From: Dyadobacter diqingensis
GTDB lineage: Bacteria > Bacteroidota > Bacteroidia > Cytophagales > Spirosomataceae
NCBI RefSeq assembly: GCF_024220585.1
Contig: NZ_JAMXKF010000002.1
Location: 629,392-693,391 of the forward strand
Direction of reading: 5' to 3'
DNA: 64,000 bases
Position 1 is the stretch's first letter. Each line of letters opens with the position of its first letter. The notes under the pieces are model-generated. The model worked only from the letters and a program-made list of their open reading frames with translations. It was not told the origin of the DNA and ran no database searches. Both the position numbers and the translations under genes were made by a program. This document shows positions 55,801 through 63,963 of the stretch, in pieces.

Positions 55801-56202
55801 TGCTTCAACCTGACTGGTCGAAACAGTGGATTTCACAGCCCGCTCAACGAGAATAATCTTCCCGTTCTGTTCTTTGTAATCCAGGTTCGTATCCTTTAAA
55901 ACCTTGGTTAACACCTTTGCAACGGTCTCATTTTTGCTGGATAAAACTAGCTTAGTATATGGAGTAACTAGTCTTTCTGAGTAAACAAAAACCACACCGC
56001 TTTTTTCCTGAATCAATTGCAGAATATCTTTCAGGGACATGTGTTCTGCCTTGATCGAAATCTTGATTTCCTTGATCGATGAATCACTTAAATCGGATGC
56101 ACGGATGAACTGGCCGGTAAAGCTTAACAGCATCAGTGACAGCGACATGTATTTCACAGGCCGGGTCAGCAATGACAGCTTTTTTCGCATAGTTATTTTC
56201 AT
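52822..56202 (-). CDS. SusC/RagA TonB-linked transporter with STN domain (second module)
   Basis: A 1126-residue protein. The signal peptide (YMSLSLMLLSFTGQFIRASDL) is preceded by a basic segment. Then an STN domain (about 45-115, IKISIKAEHMSLKDILQLIQEKSGVVFVYSERL), a CarboxypepD-reg-like domain (about 138-215, ITGKITDDKGEGIPGVNIVLKG), plug (NEIVVVGYTQLKKGAATGAISN, then PLYVIDGVFINSQSLQ) and barrel ending PHPRTIEFGINLTF. FecR and the ECF factor follow upstream on the same strand. It imports the SusD ligand using TonB energy and signals through FecR. Confidence 0.94.
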   Translation of the reverse strand: MKITMRKKLSLLTRPVKYMSLSLMLLSFTGQFIRASDLSDSSIKEIKISIKAEHMSLKDILQLIQEKSGVVFVYSERLVTPYTKLVLSSKNETVAKVLTKVLKDTNLDYKEQNGKIILVERAVKSTVSTSQVEADQPLRKITGKITDDKGEGIPGVNIVLKGTNTGTSTNIEGGFQLDVPEATLGDNAILVFSFVGFQTQEIPLGNRKFFEVQLESSEKQLNEIVVVGYTQLKKGAATGAISNIKAAEITNQHGVSFSEKIQGLTPGLQISSNSGVEGGSVLVRLRGATSINAGNDPLYVIDGVFINSQSLQGVRTGGQTTNPLADINPSDIENIEVLKDANATAIYGARGANGVILITTKRGAKGGKTKVSFNTSLGIAKAPKLWDLTTGPQHAEIMNEQWINDGNPAATRPFRPVSEGGQGNPADQGTYDRLNLVFRTAIQQSNNLSVTGGNDKTQFYLGGEVTNQNSILKLQDFQRLGFRVNVDHNINSKVQIGISTSYSATKRQLARTGDTGGILNTGLHTPTLTPIYAADGSYNKSERFNNPYVLFENSNNHAYGKHLIANGYFKWNITNDLTFKSSWSLDDNFYNEAVYYNANLTEGKATNGSATDATTLDRTWIAEQLLNYTAPLGERHFLSVFLGNTLQKNQFQRSTITGTNFPSTQFTTISAAAITTGSNTGVTNSGLMSYFGGANYSFDNKYSFDVNVRSDASSRFGAKYRWGTFPSAGASWRIGQEDFVKDNLTFLNDLKVKASIGWTGNQSIPDFASLGLWSGGNNYLDRPGVAPAQLGNENLKWETTRQWNIGLEGGIANNRLKFEFDVYNKYTTDLLLSVPTPAKTGFSSSYQNLGEMSNKGFEFQISSTNISNKNWEWTTSFNVAHNINTIEKLPISFTQYNRDWVRLEQGSPMYSFWLYKQLYVDPQTGNAVYDDSRTKDGKITTADRQIVGNAWPAYYGGLRNTVRYKNFDFSVNFYFSQGNKVFNMNRYFQEHAGSRGTSWSMLESMMDRWQKPGDITDIPRVTILPNEDGSYNHNFESSRFMEDGSFIRLRSAYLGYSLPKKWLSKIRIDNAKVYVNATNLLTITKYSGADPEVNTAQDIANATVQGLDFSMPPHPRTIEFGINLTF

Positions 56203-56256
56203 ATTTAAACGATTTTGGGTTAAATAAGTAATGGTGGGTTTTGTAAAAAATGAATG

Positions 56257-57228
56257 TTAATTACTTCGTGAAAGGGTGATTTTTTTCCCGTCTATTTTGT
56301 AAGTCAGATTTTCGGCCAGACAAAGTACTTCGAGGATATCATCGAGTTTTTCGGACGCCTCAAAACCGGCACTGAATCTTAGCTTGCTCAAATCACGCTC
56401 CTTAAACTGAATGGATGTATCGAATTTCTTTTCCAGCATCACAGCGATCGAAGCGAGATTTTCATTATTGAACTGTAATTTCCCGTCCTTCCAGCCAATA
56501 AAATCCTGGGCATTGATATTCGCCTTTTCGAATGTTGAACCGGCCGCATTGAAGGTAACCTGCTGGTTGGGCAGCAAAAACACCGGATGTTTGCCAGTCG
56601 CCCCTGAACCCATCACCCCTACTTTTCCACTTGCGACGCTGATCTGCGTCTGAGAAAGATTTTTGTATGATTTCACTGCGAAGGCAGTTCCCAGCACCTG
56701 GGTTTTGGTTTTACCGGCGTAAACAACAAATGGCTTTTCTGTATCATGTCTGATGTCAAAATAAGCCTCCCCGTCTTCCAGGGTCACTTCGCGCAATTTC
56801 CGGTTAAACAGGCTGGAATACTTCAACTTACTTCCCGCATTGAGCCATACCGTTGATCCGTCGGGTAAAACGAAGTTTCCGAGCTGCGATTTTTTGGTTT
56901 CGATCACGGTGTAAGCAAGCTGTTCTGATTTGGATTTAAAAAAGACCGCCTTGTTTTGATAAGTCAGAAATGACAACCCCAGCAGGACCGCAACAGAAGC
57001 AGCGACCTGCAATGGACGTCTGAATAAATAATCGTGTCGTCTGCCATTGGAGATATTGTTTTGCACGGCCTTCCAGGTGCTCAACCGCTGTTTGACAATG
57101 TCGTCCTTCATCGTAACCTCCTGCCTGGCGATTTCAAGATACCACTGCTCCACCCACGATTTTTCCTCCGGGGTGCATTGTCCCAACCGGTATTTCTGTA
57201 AAAGTCTTCTTGCGTCCTGCCTGTTCAT
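56257..57228 (-). CDS. FecR-family transducer (second module)
   Basis: A 323-residue protein with an N-terminal cytoplasmic part (MNRQDARRLLQKYRLGQCTPEEKSWVEQWYLE). The membrane helix lies at about 76-95 (LQVAASVAVLLGLSFLTY). The FecR domain (about 115-210) has KSQLGNFVLPDGSTVWLNAGSKLKYSSLFNRKLREV and GEAYFDIRHDTEKPFVV. The C-terminal DUF4974-like part ends LSKLRFSAGFEASEKLDDILEVLCLAENLTY. It lies between the SusC and sigma genes and passes the signal from the STN domain. Confidence 0.93.
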   Translation of the reverse strand: MNRQDARRLLQKYRLGQCTPEEKSWVEQWYLEIARQEVTMKDDIVKQRLSTWKAVQNNISNGRRHDYLFRRPLQVAASVAVLLGLSFLTYQNKAVFFKSKSEQLAYTVIETKKSQLGNFVLPDGSTVWLNAGSKLKYSSLFNRKLREVTLEDGEAYFDIRHDTEKPFVVYAGKTKTQVLGTAFAVKSYKNLSQTQISVASGKVGVMGSGATGKHPVFLLPNQQVTFNAAGSTFEKANINAQDFIGWKDGKLQFNNENLASIAVMLEKKFDTSIQFKERDLSKLRFSAGFEASEKLDDILEVLCLAENLTYKIDGKKITLSRSN

Positions 57229-57378
57229 TGTTACTCTGAGAGATCAGATTTACTGCGTATGATGCTAAGACAGGCCAGAAAGTGTTTGGTAGTAGAAGAA
57301 GATGTTATTTTTTAAACTATTTTTGTAAATTAATATTAACTAACTGATTATCAATACAAAACAATCAATTTTAATTCA

Positions 57379-57972
57379 CTAACTGACAAACTGCAAACAA
57401 GCCTGAACAAAAAACAAGCCATAGGAAATTTTCATTCTCAGTATTTTCAGCGCATTGCTGATTTGTTTTTTAACCGTTTTATCGGAAATCGACAGAAATT
57501 CAGCGATCTCCCGGTATGACAGTTCTTCTTTCCGGCTTAATTCAAATATTTCCCTCATTTTGGGAGGCATCTGTTTTATTTCTCCCTCAATAATTTCGGC
57601 CAGCTCCCTTTCGATAACCACCTCATCAACAGACAATTCTACCGTAGACAAAAATGCACCGAATGACGAGATGTAATGATCGTGTACGCGGTTATGTTCA
57701 AAAATATTAAGTACACGGTTACGAGTCGAGGCGTACAAATACGACGAAACGCTTGTTGTCAGGGCCAGATCCCGGCCTTTGATCCAAAACGATGTAAACA
57801 ATTCCTGGATCAGATCTTTGGCCTCATCCTGATTCCCGAGCATTTTGTAGGCGTGCAGATAAAGCCTCTGAAAATACCGGTTATAAAGTTCTTCGAATGC
57901 CGCCATCGAACCTTGCTGAAACAGATCCAGCAGTTCTTTGTCCGACTGTCCTTCTTTTAAAATGGTTTTCAT
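57379..57972 (-). CDS. ECF sigma factor (second module)
   Basis: A sigma factor of about 197 residues. Region 2 (about 20-90) has AAFEELYNRYFQRLYLHAYKMLGNQDEAKDLIQELFTSFWI. Region 4 (about 130-190) has MPPKMREIFELSRKEELSYREIAEFLSISDKTVKKQISNALKILR. ATG at 57972 gives the expected N terminus; 57990 is open but adds six residues. It is divergent from the MetN gene, with 608 bp between them. Confidence 0.93.
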   Translation of the reverse strand: MKTILKEGQSDKELLDLFQQGSMAAFEELYNRYFQRLYLHAYKMLGNQDEAKDLIQELFTSFWIKGRDLALTTSVSSYLYASTRNRVLNIFEHNRVHDHYISSFGAFLSTVELSVDEVVIERELAEIIEGEIKQMPPKMREIFELSRKEELSYREIAEFLSISDKTVKKQISNALKILRMKISYGLFFVQACLQFVS

Positions 57973-58580
57973 AAACAACAATGATTTCAAACATTGGCTA
58001 ATTTCTTAACGACGGGATTTTTGTAAGGCCTTATTCAAAGACAAGCTTGTATGAGGGGTGCAATACAAATAACGTCACATGTTATACGTAATCAGTTCTA
58101 ACTGACTCGACAACAGGAAAGACGCTTCGTAGCAAAACAAGAAGAAGATAATCGCAGCAACATTTTCACACCAGGCACCAAACGGCCATCCGACGAATAA
58201 ATCGTTTCCATAACAGAAAATAAATATTAAATCTATCCGGATTTACTGGTGGTAATAAATCAGAAGTATTAATCTATTAATTTGATAGACAAAGTAAAGT
58301 ATGATTAAGATCAATTGCAAACTATTTTTTGATTTTTATTACGAATTACATTCCGGATCATGATCATTGGGAATTTCTGTGAGGTATAAACCGGGAAAAA
58401 TATCAGACTATGCGCCCCCATTCAAGGCATCGTGCTACTAAGAATCAGAATAAACCTATAAAACCGATAGGACAAATAAAATAATTGCAGATATGGCGAT
58501 TCTATTTTAGAAGTTTGAGTAAATTGCGCCCCATGGAGCGGATTTTCCAGTTTACAATCACCTCCTAAAATTGCATTTTA
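57973..58580. other. divergent regulatory region between the sigma and MetNIQ operons
   Basis: About 608 bp without a gene. It contains an exact palindrome ACAAGCTTGT (58041-58050) and, close to MetN, a dyad described separately. I found no convincing SAM, cobalamin or other riboswitch fold by eye. Confidence 0.5.
58455..58471 (+). promoter_or_regulatory. candidate Rrf2-type operator upstream of MetN
   Basis: CCTAT-N7-ATAGG (58455-58459 and 58467-58471) is a perfect 5-bp dyad, 110 bp before the MetN start. A related half, CCTATCGATT, occurs at 61205-61214 between MetQ and the DoxX-like gene. The Rrf2-type gene at the right edge is the obvious candidate regulator; this is inference from position and symmetry. 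Confidence 0.4.
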
Positions 58581-59612
58581 ATGATTGAGTTAAGAAATAT
58601 CACCAAGACATTTTATCAGAAAGACAGAGAGATTTCAGCGCTTTCCAATGTGTCGCTACGTGTGGAAGAAGGGAAAATATTCGGCGTGATCGGAAGCTCA
58701 GGCGCCGGAAAAAGTACGCTGATACGCTGTGTGAACCTGCTCGAAAAACCCACTTCCGGTGAGGTGATCGTTGGAGGAAAAACGCTGACACAACTTTCAG
58801 CTTCGCAGCTTGCCCGGGAAAGGAGGCATATCGGTATGATCTTTCAGCATTTCAACCTGCTTTCTTCCAGAACGGTTTTTGAAAACATCGCCTTTCCGCT
58901 CGAACTTGACAATACACCTAAAAAACAGATCCGGGAAAGGGTTGTGGATTTACTTAAGCTCGTCGGGCTGGAAGAAAAAATAAATGATTATCCTTCCAAT
59001 CTTTCGGGAGGCCAAAAACAGCGGGTGGCCATTGCGCGTACACTGGCCAGCAACCCGAAAGTTTTGTTATGCGATGAAGCAACCAGCGCCCTGGATCCGG
59101 CTACAACCCGGTCTATTCTGAATTTATTAAAAGATATCAATCAAAGACTAGGCATAACCATTCTTCTGATTACCCACGAAATGGCTGTTATTAAATCAAT
59201 TTGTGATTCGGTTGCCCTGATTAGCCACGGCAAACTGATCGAGCAGGGTACCGTTGCTGAGATTTTTGTTAATCCCAAAACCGATCTTGCGCGTGAGTTT
59301 ATCACCTCTTCCATGCACATTGAAATTCCGGATCCGTACCGGCAAAAGCTGAAAAATTCGAATGAAGAAAATAAACGGACGTTATTAAAAATGGAGCTGA
59401 CCGGCAACTCGCTGGACGAGCCCATTCTTTCGCAGGCGGCCCGCATTTTTGAAATTGACACCAAAATTATCAGCGCCCAGATGGATTATGCCGGAAATGT
59501 AAGCTTCGGTGTGATCCTTGTGGAGCTCTCTGGAAATCCGAAGGACTGCCGGGAAGCGATTAAATTTTTTATTGAAAAACAAATCATCGTCGAGATTGTA
59601 GGTTATGTATGA
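58581..59612 (+). CDS. metN: methionine ABC importer ATP-binding protein
   Basis: A 343-residue ATPase of the MetNIQ importer. Walker [10 protein letters not shown] (about 37-45), signature [15 protein letters not shown], Walker [13 protein letters not shown] and the H-loop [15 protein letters not shown] are intact. A C-terminal NIL domain (about 265-343, [35 protein letters not shown]) allows methionine-dependent inhibition. MetN is the first gene of the operon and the stop overlaps the MetI start by 8 nt. Substrates of such systems are D- and L-methionine and derivatives. Confidence 0.95.
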   Translation: MIELRNITKTFYQKDREISALSNVSLRVEEGKIFGVIGSSGAGKSTLIRCVNLLEKPTSGEVIVGGKTLTQLSASQLARERRHIGMIFQHFNLLSSRTVFENIAFPLELDNTPKKQIRERVVDLLKLVGLEEKINDYPSNLSGGQKQRVAIARTLASNPKVLLCDEATSALDPATTRSILNLLKDINQRLGITILLITHEMAVIKSICDSVALISHGKLIEQGTVAEIFVNPKTDLAREFITSSMHIEIPDPYRQKLKNSNEENKRTLLKMELTGNSLDEPILSQAARIFEIDTKIISAQMDYAGNVSFGVILVELSGNPKDCREAIKFFIEKQIIVEIVGYV

Positions 59613-60258
59613 TTCACTGTTATCATTGATGCTGAAAGGTTTGTGGGAAACGGTCGTGATGACATTCGCATCCGGCTTTTTCGGGTTTTCGCTTGGACTT
59701 CCGGTCGGAATTCTTCTTTTTTTGACCCGAAAAGGCCAGGTTCTGGCTCATCCTTCCCTGAATACCATTGTCTCGGTACTCGTGAATATTTTTCGGTCCA
59801 TTCCATTTATCATTCTGATCGTATGGATGATCCCGTTCACAAGATCGTTGGTAGGTACTTCGATCGGTGTGAGTGCGGCGCTTGTTCCGCTTAGCATCGG
59901 GGCAGCTCCATTTATAGCAAGGCTGGTGGAAAACAGTCTTCTGGAAGTTCCCTCGGGACTTATTGAAGCGGCAAGAGCCATGGGGGCGACGCCCTTGCAG
60001 ATCGTTCGCAAAGTGCTTTTGCCCGAAGCTTTGCCTTCCCTGATCAACAGCGCTTCGATTACGCTGATCACGCTCGTTGGATATTCCGCCATGGGCGGCG
60101 CGGTTGGCGCGGGCGGATTGGGGCAAATTGGTTACCAATACGGTTACATCGGGTACGACGCTGTAATCATGAACACTGTTCTTGCCTTGTTGGTCATACT
60201 GGTATTTCTGATCCAGTTTGCAGGCGACCGCATATCCAAACGTGTGGATCACAGATAA
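59605..60258 (+). CDS. metI: methionine ABC importer permease
   Basis: A 217-residue permease with five hydrophobic helices. The EAA loop is [27 protein letters not shown] (about 125-151), which docks on MetN. Other segments are [16 protein letters not shown] and ISKRVDHR at the end. The start ATG at 59605 overlaps metN. Operon member and inner-membrane channel of the MetNIQ importer. Confidence 0.95.
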   Translation: MYDSLLSLMLKGLWETVVMTFASGFFGFSLGLPVGILLFLTRKGQVLAHPSLNTIVSVLVNIFRSIPFIILIVWMIPFTRSLVGTSIGVSAALVPLSIGAAPFIARLVENSLLEVPSGLIEAARAMGATPLQIVRKVLLPEALPSLINSASITLITLVGYSAMGGAVGAGGLGQIGYQYGYIGYDAVIMNTVLALLVILVFLIQFAGDRISKRVDHR

Positions 60259-60292
60259 TTCCATTTTTTCAGGTTAGCTATCAGATAAAATC

Positions 60293-61114
60293 ATGAAAAT
60301 ATTCACATCCTTTTTGTCTACCCTGCTGTTCGCAGGCTCCGTAATTTCAATTTGGAACTGCTCAGGAAGTTCCAAAAAAGATGATCCAAACCATATCAAA
60401 GTCGGTGTTTCAGCCGGCCCGGAATTAAGTGTTGCCGAAGCGGCCAAAAAAGTTGCGAAGGAACGGTATGGGCTTGAAGTGGAACTTGTTGCCTTTAACG
60501 ATTACGTGGTTCCGAACGAGGCCCTTAATCAGGGTGATATTGATGTCAACGCGTTTCAGCATAAGCCTTATCTGGAAGAACAGTCTAAACAGCGCGGTTA
60601 CAAACTTGCCGTCGTTGGCAATACCTTTGTTTATCCCATCGCGGGTTATTCGAAAAAGATCAGGGATTTATCCGGGTTGAAAAACGGAAATACGATCATC
60701 ATCCCCAACGATCCGACCAACGGCGGAAGATCGCTGCTGCTTTTACAGAAATACGGTTTGATCAAACTGCGTGCCGGTGTGGGATTGTTGCCAAAAGTGA
60801 CTGACATCACCGCAAACCCGAAGGAATTGAAGATTCTGGAACTGGAAGCACCACAGCTGCCAAGAGCCCTGGACGACCAGGATGTCACGATAGCGATCAT
60901 CAACAACACTTTTGCCTCGCAGTCCAATCTGATCCCGGGTCGTGACGGGCTTCTGGTGGAGGATAAAGAGTCTCCTTATGTAAACATCATTGCAGCGAGG
61001 GAAGACAATAAAGATGAGCAGAAAGTAAAGAATTTTGTCAAGGCTTATCATTCCGCAGAAGTTGAAAAAGCTGCCGAAACAGCCTTCAAAGGCGGTGCGG
61101 TGAAAGGCTGGTAA
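60293..61114 (+). CDS. metQ: methionine-binding lipoprotein
   Basis: A 273-residue NlpA-type substrate-binding protein. Lipobox ISIWNC places the lipid Cys at 23. The mature protein starts SGSSKKDDPNHIKVGVSAGPE and contains FNDYVVPNEALNQGDIDVNAFQHKPYLEEQ and IIIPNDPTNGGRSLLLLQKYGLI, which are signatures of MetQ. It brings methionine or a derivative to MetI-MetN. A 119-nt gap with a CCTATCGATT element separates it from the DoxX-like genes. Confidence 0.94.
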   Translation: MKIFTSFLSTLLFAGSVISIWNCSGSSKKDDPNHIKVGVSAGPELSVAEAAKKVAKERYGLEVELVAFNDYVVPNEALNQGDIDVNAFQHKPYLEEQSKQRGYKLAVVGNTFVYPIAGYSKKIRDLSGLKNGNTIIIPNDPTNGGRSLLLLQKYGLIKLRAGVGLLPKVTDITANPKELKILELEAPQLPRALDDQDVTIAIINNTFASQSNLIPGRDGLLVEDKESPYVNIIAAREDNKDEQKVKNFVKAYHSAEVEKAAETAFKGGAVKGW

Positions 61115-61233
61115 TAACAATTCAGCACAAGAATTTTCTGACCAAAACATAATTTGACCAATGAAAATCAAGCTAATTTTTGTGGTTCATTTTTGTATAT
61201 AAAACCTATCGATTAAATAAATTATATCCCCTT

Positions 61234-62559
61234 ATGGAAGACTCTACGACCGGCGAAATACGAAGCGAGACACAGTACCGATACCTCCGGATCGCTTTTA
61301 TCTATTTTCTGATCCAGTCGCTGCCTCTCAACACCGATTTGTTTGAGACCATAAAAAGCATGGACGGGCTAAACATCAGCTACGGTGACCTGTTTACGCT
61401 TTCACGCCTTACACCTCAGTTCATTCCAGGGAAAGAATCATTTCTCAACTGGACTCTTATTGCCGCAGTGGCCATAGGCGGCGCCCTGATCTGGGAAAAA
61501 TTCAAATTTAAAAGCAACCATTTTGACAGGTTATATTATTGGCTGAGGGTGATTGTTCGTTACCGGCTTGCCATTGGCATATTGGGTTACGGCTTTTTAA
61601 AACTCTTTCCTATGCAGGCGCCCTACCCTTCCCTGAGCAATCTGCATACCAATTACGGAGACCTTACCGACTGGAAAATGTTTTCGATGAGTCTGGGAAT
61701 TGTACCCGTCTATGAAAGCTTTCTTGGTGCTGTTGAAATTTTGGCCGGGCTGCTTTTACTGTTTCGGAAAACAGCAACATTGGGTGCCCTGACGGTCCTC
61801 ATTTTTACAGGTAACGTTTTCATATCCAACCTTGCCTATGACGGCGGCGAGTATGTATACAGTTTTTACCTGATCAGTTTCGCCCTTTTTGTACTGTCAT
61901 TTGACGCGGAAAAGATATTTACCCTTATTTCGTTGAACAGACCTGCCCGCCCCAATCGCTATAAACTTCATTGGAACGGAAATCTGAAAACGGCGCGTCT
62001 GGTTTTTAAAGGGCTTATTATTTTCGTTTTTGTTTTTAGTTACGGCATCAAAGCTTATTCCGGCTATAAAAATGACCCTTATCAATTCCCAGCCAAGCCC
62101 GGCCTGACAGATGCCAGTGGAATTTACAATGTCAGCACGTTCCGTGTTAACGGGAAAGTCCTGCCCTATTCTCAAACGGATTCCGCCCGGTGGAAAGACG
62201 TGGTCTTTGAAAAATGGGCTACGCTCAGTATCCGTTCTAACCGTCCGGTCGCTATCGACGACACCAACTTCGAAAAGATTCAGAAACAGGATTTTGACAG
62301 AAACTATGAGCTGGCCGGCATTACATCCCGACATTATTACAGCTATGACGCAAATCCTACGGACAGCACAATCCTGCTCAAAAATAAAAACCGGAATTAT
62401 CCGGGCGAGACGCTGAAATTCAAAATTTCCAGACCCGACAGCACGACTGTTGTACTCTCCGGCACCGATCAGAAAAACGATTCCCTGTACGTGGTTCTCG
62501 AAAAAATACAAAAGAAATACCCCCTTTATCTGAGTAGAAGAAAACTTTTAACCTTATAA
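61234..62559 (+). CDS. DoxX-like polytopic membrane protein, paralogue C
   Basis: A protein of about 441 residues with the family motif RLYYWLRVIVRYRLAIGILGYGFLKLFPMQAPYPS, followed by YESFLGAVEILAGLLLLFRKTATLGAL. The C-terminal region has ASGIYNVSTFRVNGKVLPYS, ARWKDVVFEKWATLSIRSNRPVAIDDTN and LKFKISRPDSTTVVLSGTDQKNDSLYVVL. Closest to paralogue B. It follows MetQ in the operon. The frame is open to 61180; ATG 61234 is chosen because it lies closer to the start pattern of the family. Confidence 0.75.
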   Translation: MEDSTTGEIRSETQYRYLRIAFIYFLIQSLPLNTDLFETIKSMDGLNISYGDLFTLSRLTPQFIPGKESFLNWTLIAAVAIGGALIWEKFKFKSNHFDRLYYWLRVIVRYRLAIGILGYGFLKLFPMQAPYPSLSNLHTNYGDLTDWKMFSMSLGIVPVYESFLGAVEILAGLLLLFRKTATLGALTVLIFTGNVFISNLAYDGGEYVYSFYLISFALFVLSFDAEKIFTLISLNRPARPNRYKLHWNGNLKTARLVFKGLIIFVFVFSYGIKAYSGYKNDPYQFPAKPGLTDASGIYNVSTFRVNGKVLPYSQTDSARWKDVVFEKWATLSIRSNRPVAIDDTNFEKIQKQDFDRNYELAGITSRHYYSYDANPTDSTILLKNKNRNYPGETLKFKISRPDSTTVVLSGTDQKNDSLYVVLEKIQKKYPLYLSRRKLLTL

Positions 62560-62561
62560 CC

Positions 62562-63950
62562 ATGGCTGACCTGTTGACAGACAATTTTACGCTCAATAAA
62601 ACTACACCAACGACTGTACCGGCCTGGAATAACTACCAGAAAACCGGTTTCAGAATCCTGTTTTTATTTTTCGTGATCATGTCCATTCCCTGGAACGGAT
62701 TCTGGTACAAAAACATTGCCTCGATTCGCTGGGATACACTCGAATACCGGCATTTGCACGTTTTTTGCGAATTCACGCCCAAATTTGTCGAAATTCAGTC
62801 TGAAAGCGGGCATTGGGGAATTGAGTCTTATGTCAACTGGGCTATTGTTTTGCTCGTTTCGACAATCGGCGGACTGGTATGGACCCTGTTTGACAAACAT
62901 AGAAAAAGCTATAATACCCTATACTACTGGCTGCGCACGCTGGTACGTTACAGAGCGGGTGTGGGGGTTTTGGGTTATGGATTTACAAAGCTGTTTCCGA
63001 CCCAGATGCCCTATCCGTCAATCAGCATACTGAATACCGATTTTATCAATCTTACGCCGCAGAAAGTCTTCTGGCTCTCTGTGGGCAGTGTTCCCTGGTA
63101 TGAATCCTTCACGGGTTTCATCGAATTGCTGGCAGGTGTTCTCCTCCTTTTCAGGCCTACGGCACTCTATGGAGGAATTTTACTGTTTGCCGCACTCGGG
63201 GATATCGTCTTTGTGAACTTTGTCTACGACGGCGAAGTACATTTATTTTCGACCTATCTCTGCCTATATGGTTTGTTTGTCGTCGCACACGATGTTCCAA
63301 GACTTTACAATCTGCTCATCCTTGAAAAATTCACGACGCCCGACAACTTCTTTCCAAACTTTTCCGGACACTGGCAGACACTCCGGGTGACCATAAAATC
63401 TGCGACGTTATTGATCTTCATAGGGCTTTTTTCTTATCTGATGTATCAGAATTTCAGGTATGACCCTTATAAACTTCCCCATAACAAAGGGCTTGCCCAC
63501 AGTGCCGGCTATTATCACGTCACCGAATTCCGGTTGAATAACAGGGTGATCCCGTATTCCCCCGCGGACACGGTGAGATGGCAGGACGCCGTTTTTGAAA
63601 AATGGGCCACCTTTACTTTTAAGGTAAACAAACCTGTCAAAATCGATGTTTCAGGTGGTGGCGGACGGCCTAAAAAAGAAGTCGACAGGCGTTTTGAAAT
63701 GGCTGGTGTGGCTGGCGGACGGCATTTTTTCACCTATCAGGCCGATACGCTCAACAAGGTTTTGTATCTGCAAAACAAGAATATTCCGGACACAACCCAG
63801 CGGCTGGTTTTCCATTACAACAAACCGGACAAATCAAGGATCATCCTGCACGGATTAAACGAAAATCGCGACTCGATTTATGTGGTACTTGATAAAGCAG
63901 ATAAAAAATACACGTTACCGGAAAGCACTTTACAGCCCGGCAACTATTAA
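62562..63950 (+). CDS. DoxX-like polytopic membrane protein, paralogue D
   Basis: A 462-residue protein. Family motif TLYYWLRTLVRYRAGVGVLGYGFTKLFPTQMPYPS; DoxX-like FTGFIELLAGVLLLFRPTALYGGILL. C-terminal domain (about 300-455) has HVTEFRLNNRVIPYS, WATFTFKVNKPVKIDV, MAGVAGGRHFFTYQADTLNK and SRIILHGLNENRDSIYVVLDKADK. It matches paralogue A best, including an ESGxWG segment before the second helix and a Gly-rich insertion before the EVDR motif. It begins 2 nt after paralogue C, so the two are translationally coupled. Confidence 0.75.
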   Translation: MADLLTDNFTLNKTTPTTVPAWNNYQKTGFRILFLFFVIMSIPWNGFWYKNIASIRWDTLEYRHLHVFCEFTPKFVEIQSESGHWGIESYVNWAIVLLVSTIGGLVWTLFDKHRKSYNTLYYWLRTLVRYRAGVGVLGYGFTKLFPTQMPYPSISILNTDFINLTPQKVFWLSVGSVPWYESFTGFIELLAGVLLLFRPTALYGGILLFAALGDIVFVNFVYDGEVHLFSTYLCLYGLFVVAHDVPRLYNLLILEKFTTPDNFFPNFSGHWQTLRVTIKSATLLIFIGLFSYLMYQNFRYDPYKLPHNKGLAHSAGYYHVTEFRLNNRVIPYSPADTVRWQDAVFEKWATFTFKVNKPVKIDVSGGGGRPKKEVDRRFEMAGVAGGRHFFTYQADTLNKVLYLQNKNIPDTTQRLVFHYNKPDKSRIILHGLNENRDSIYVVLDKADKKYTLPESTLQPGNY

Positions 63951-63963
63951 ATAGCGTGACATC

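Noticed and set aside
57991-58580. Possible SAM-type riboswitch before metN
   Set aside because: I looked for the conserved SAM-I and SAM-II core segments and could not place them; only short palindromes were found. A covariance-model search would decide.
59623-60264. 213-residue minus-strand ORF
   Set aside because: Antisense to metI; composition is Arg/Gln/His-rich and unlike a protein.
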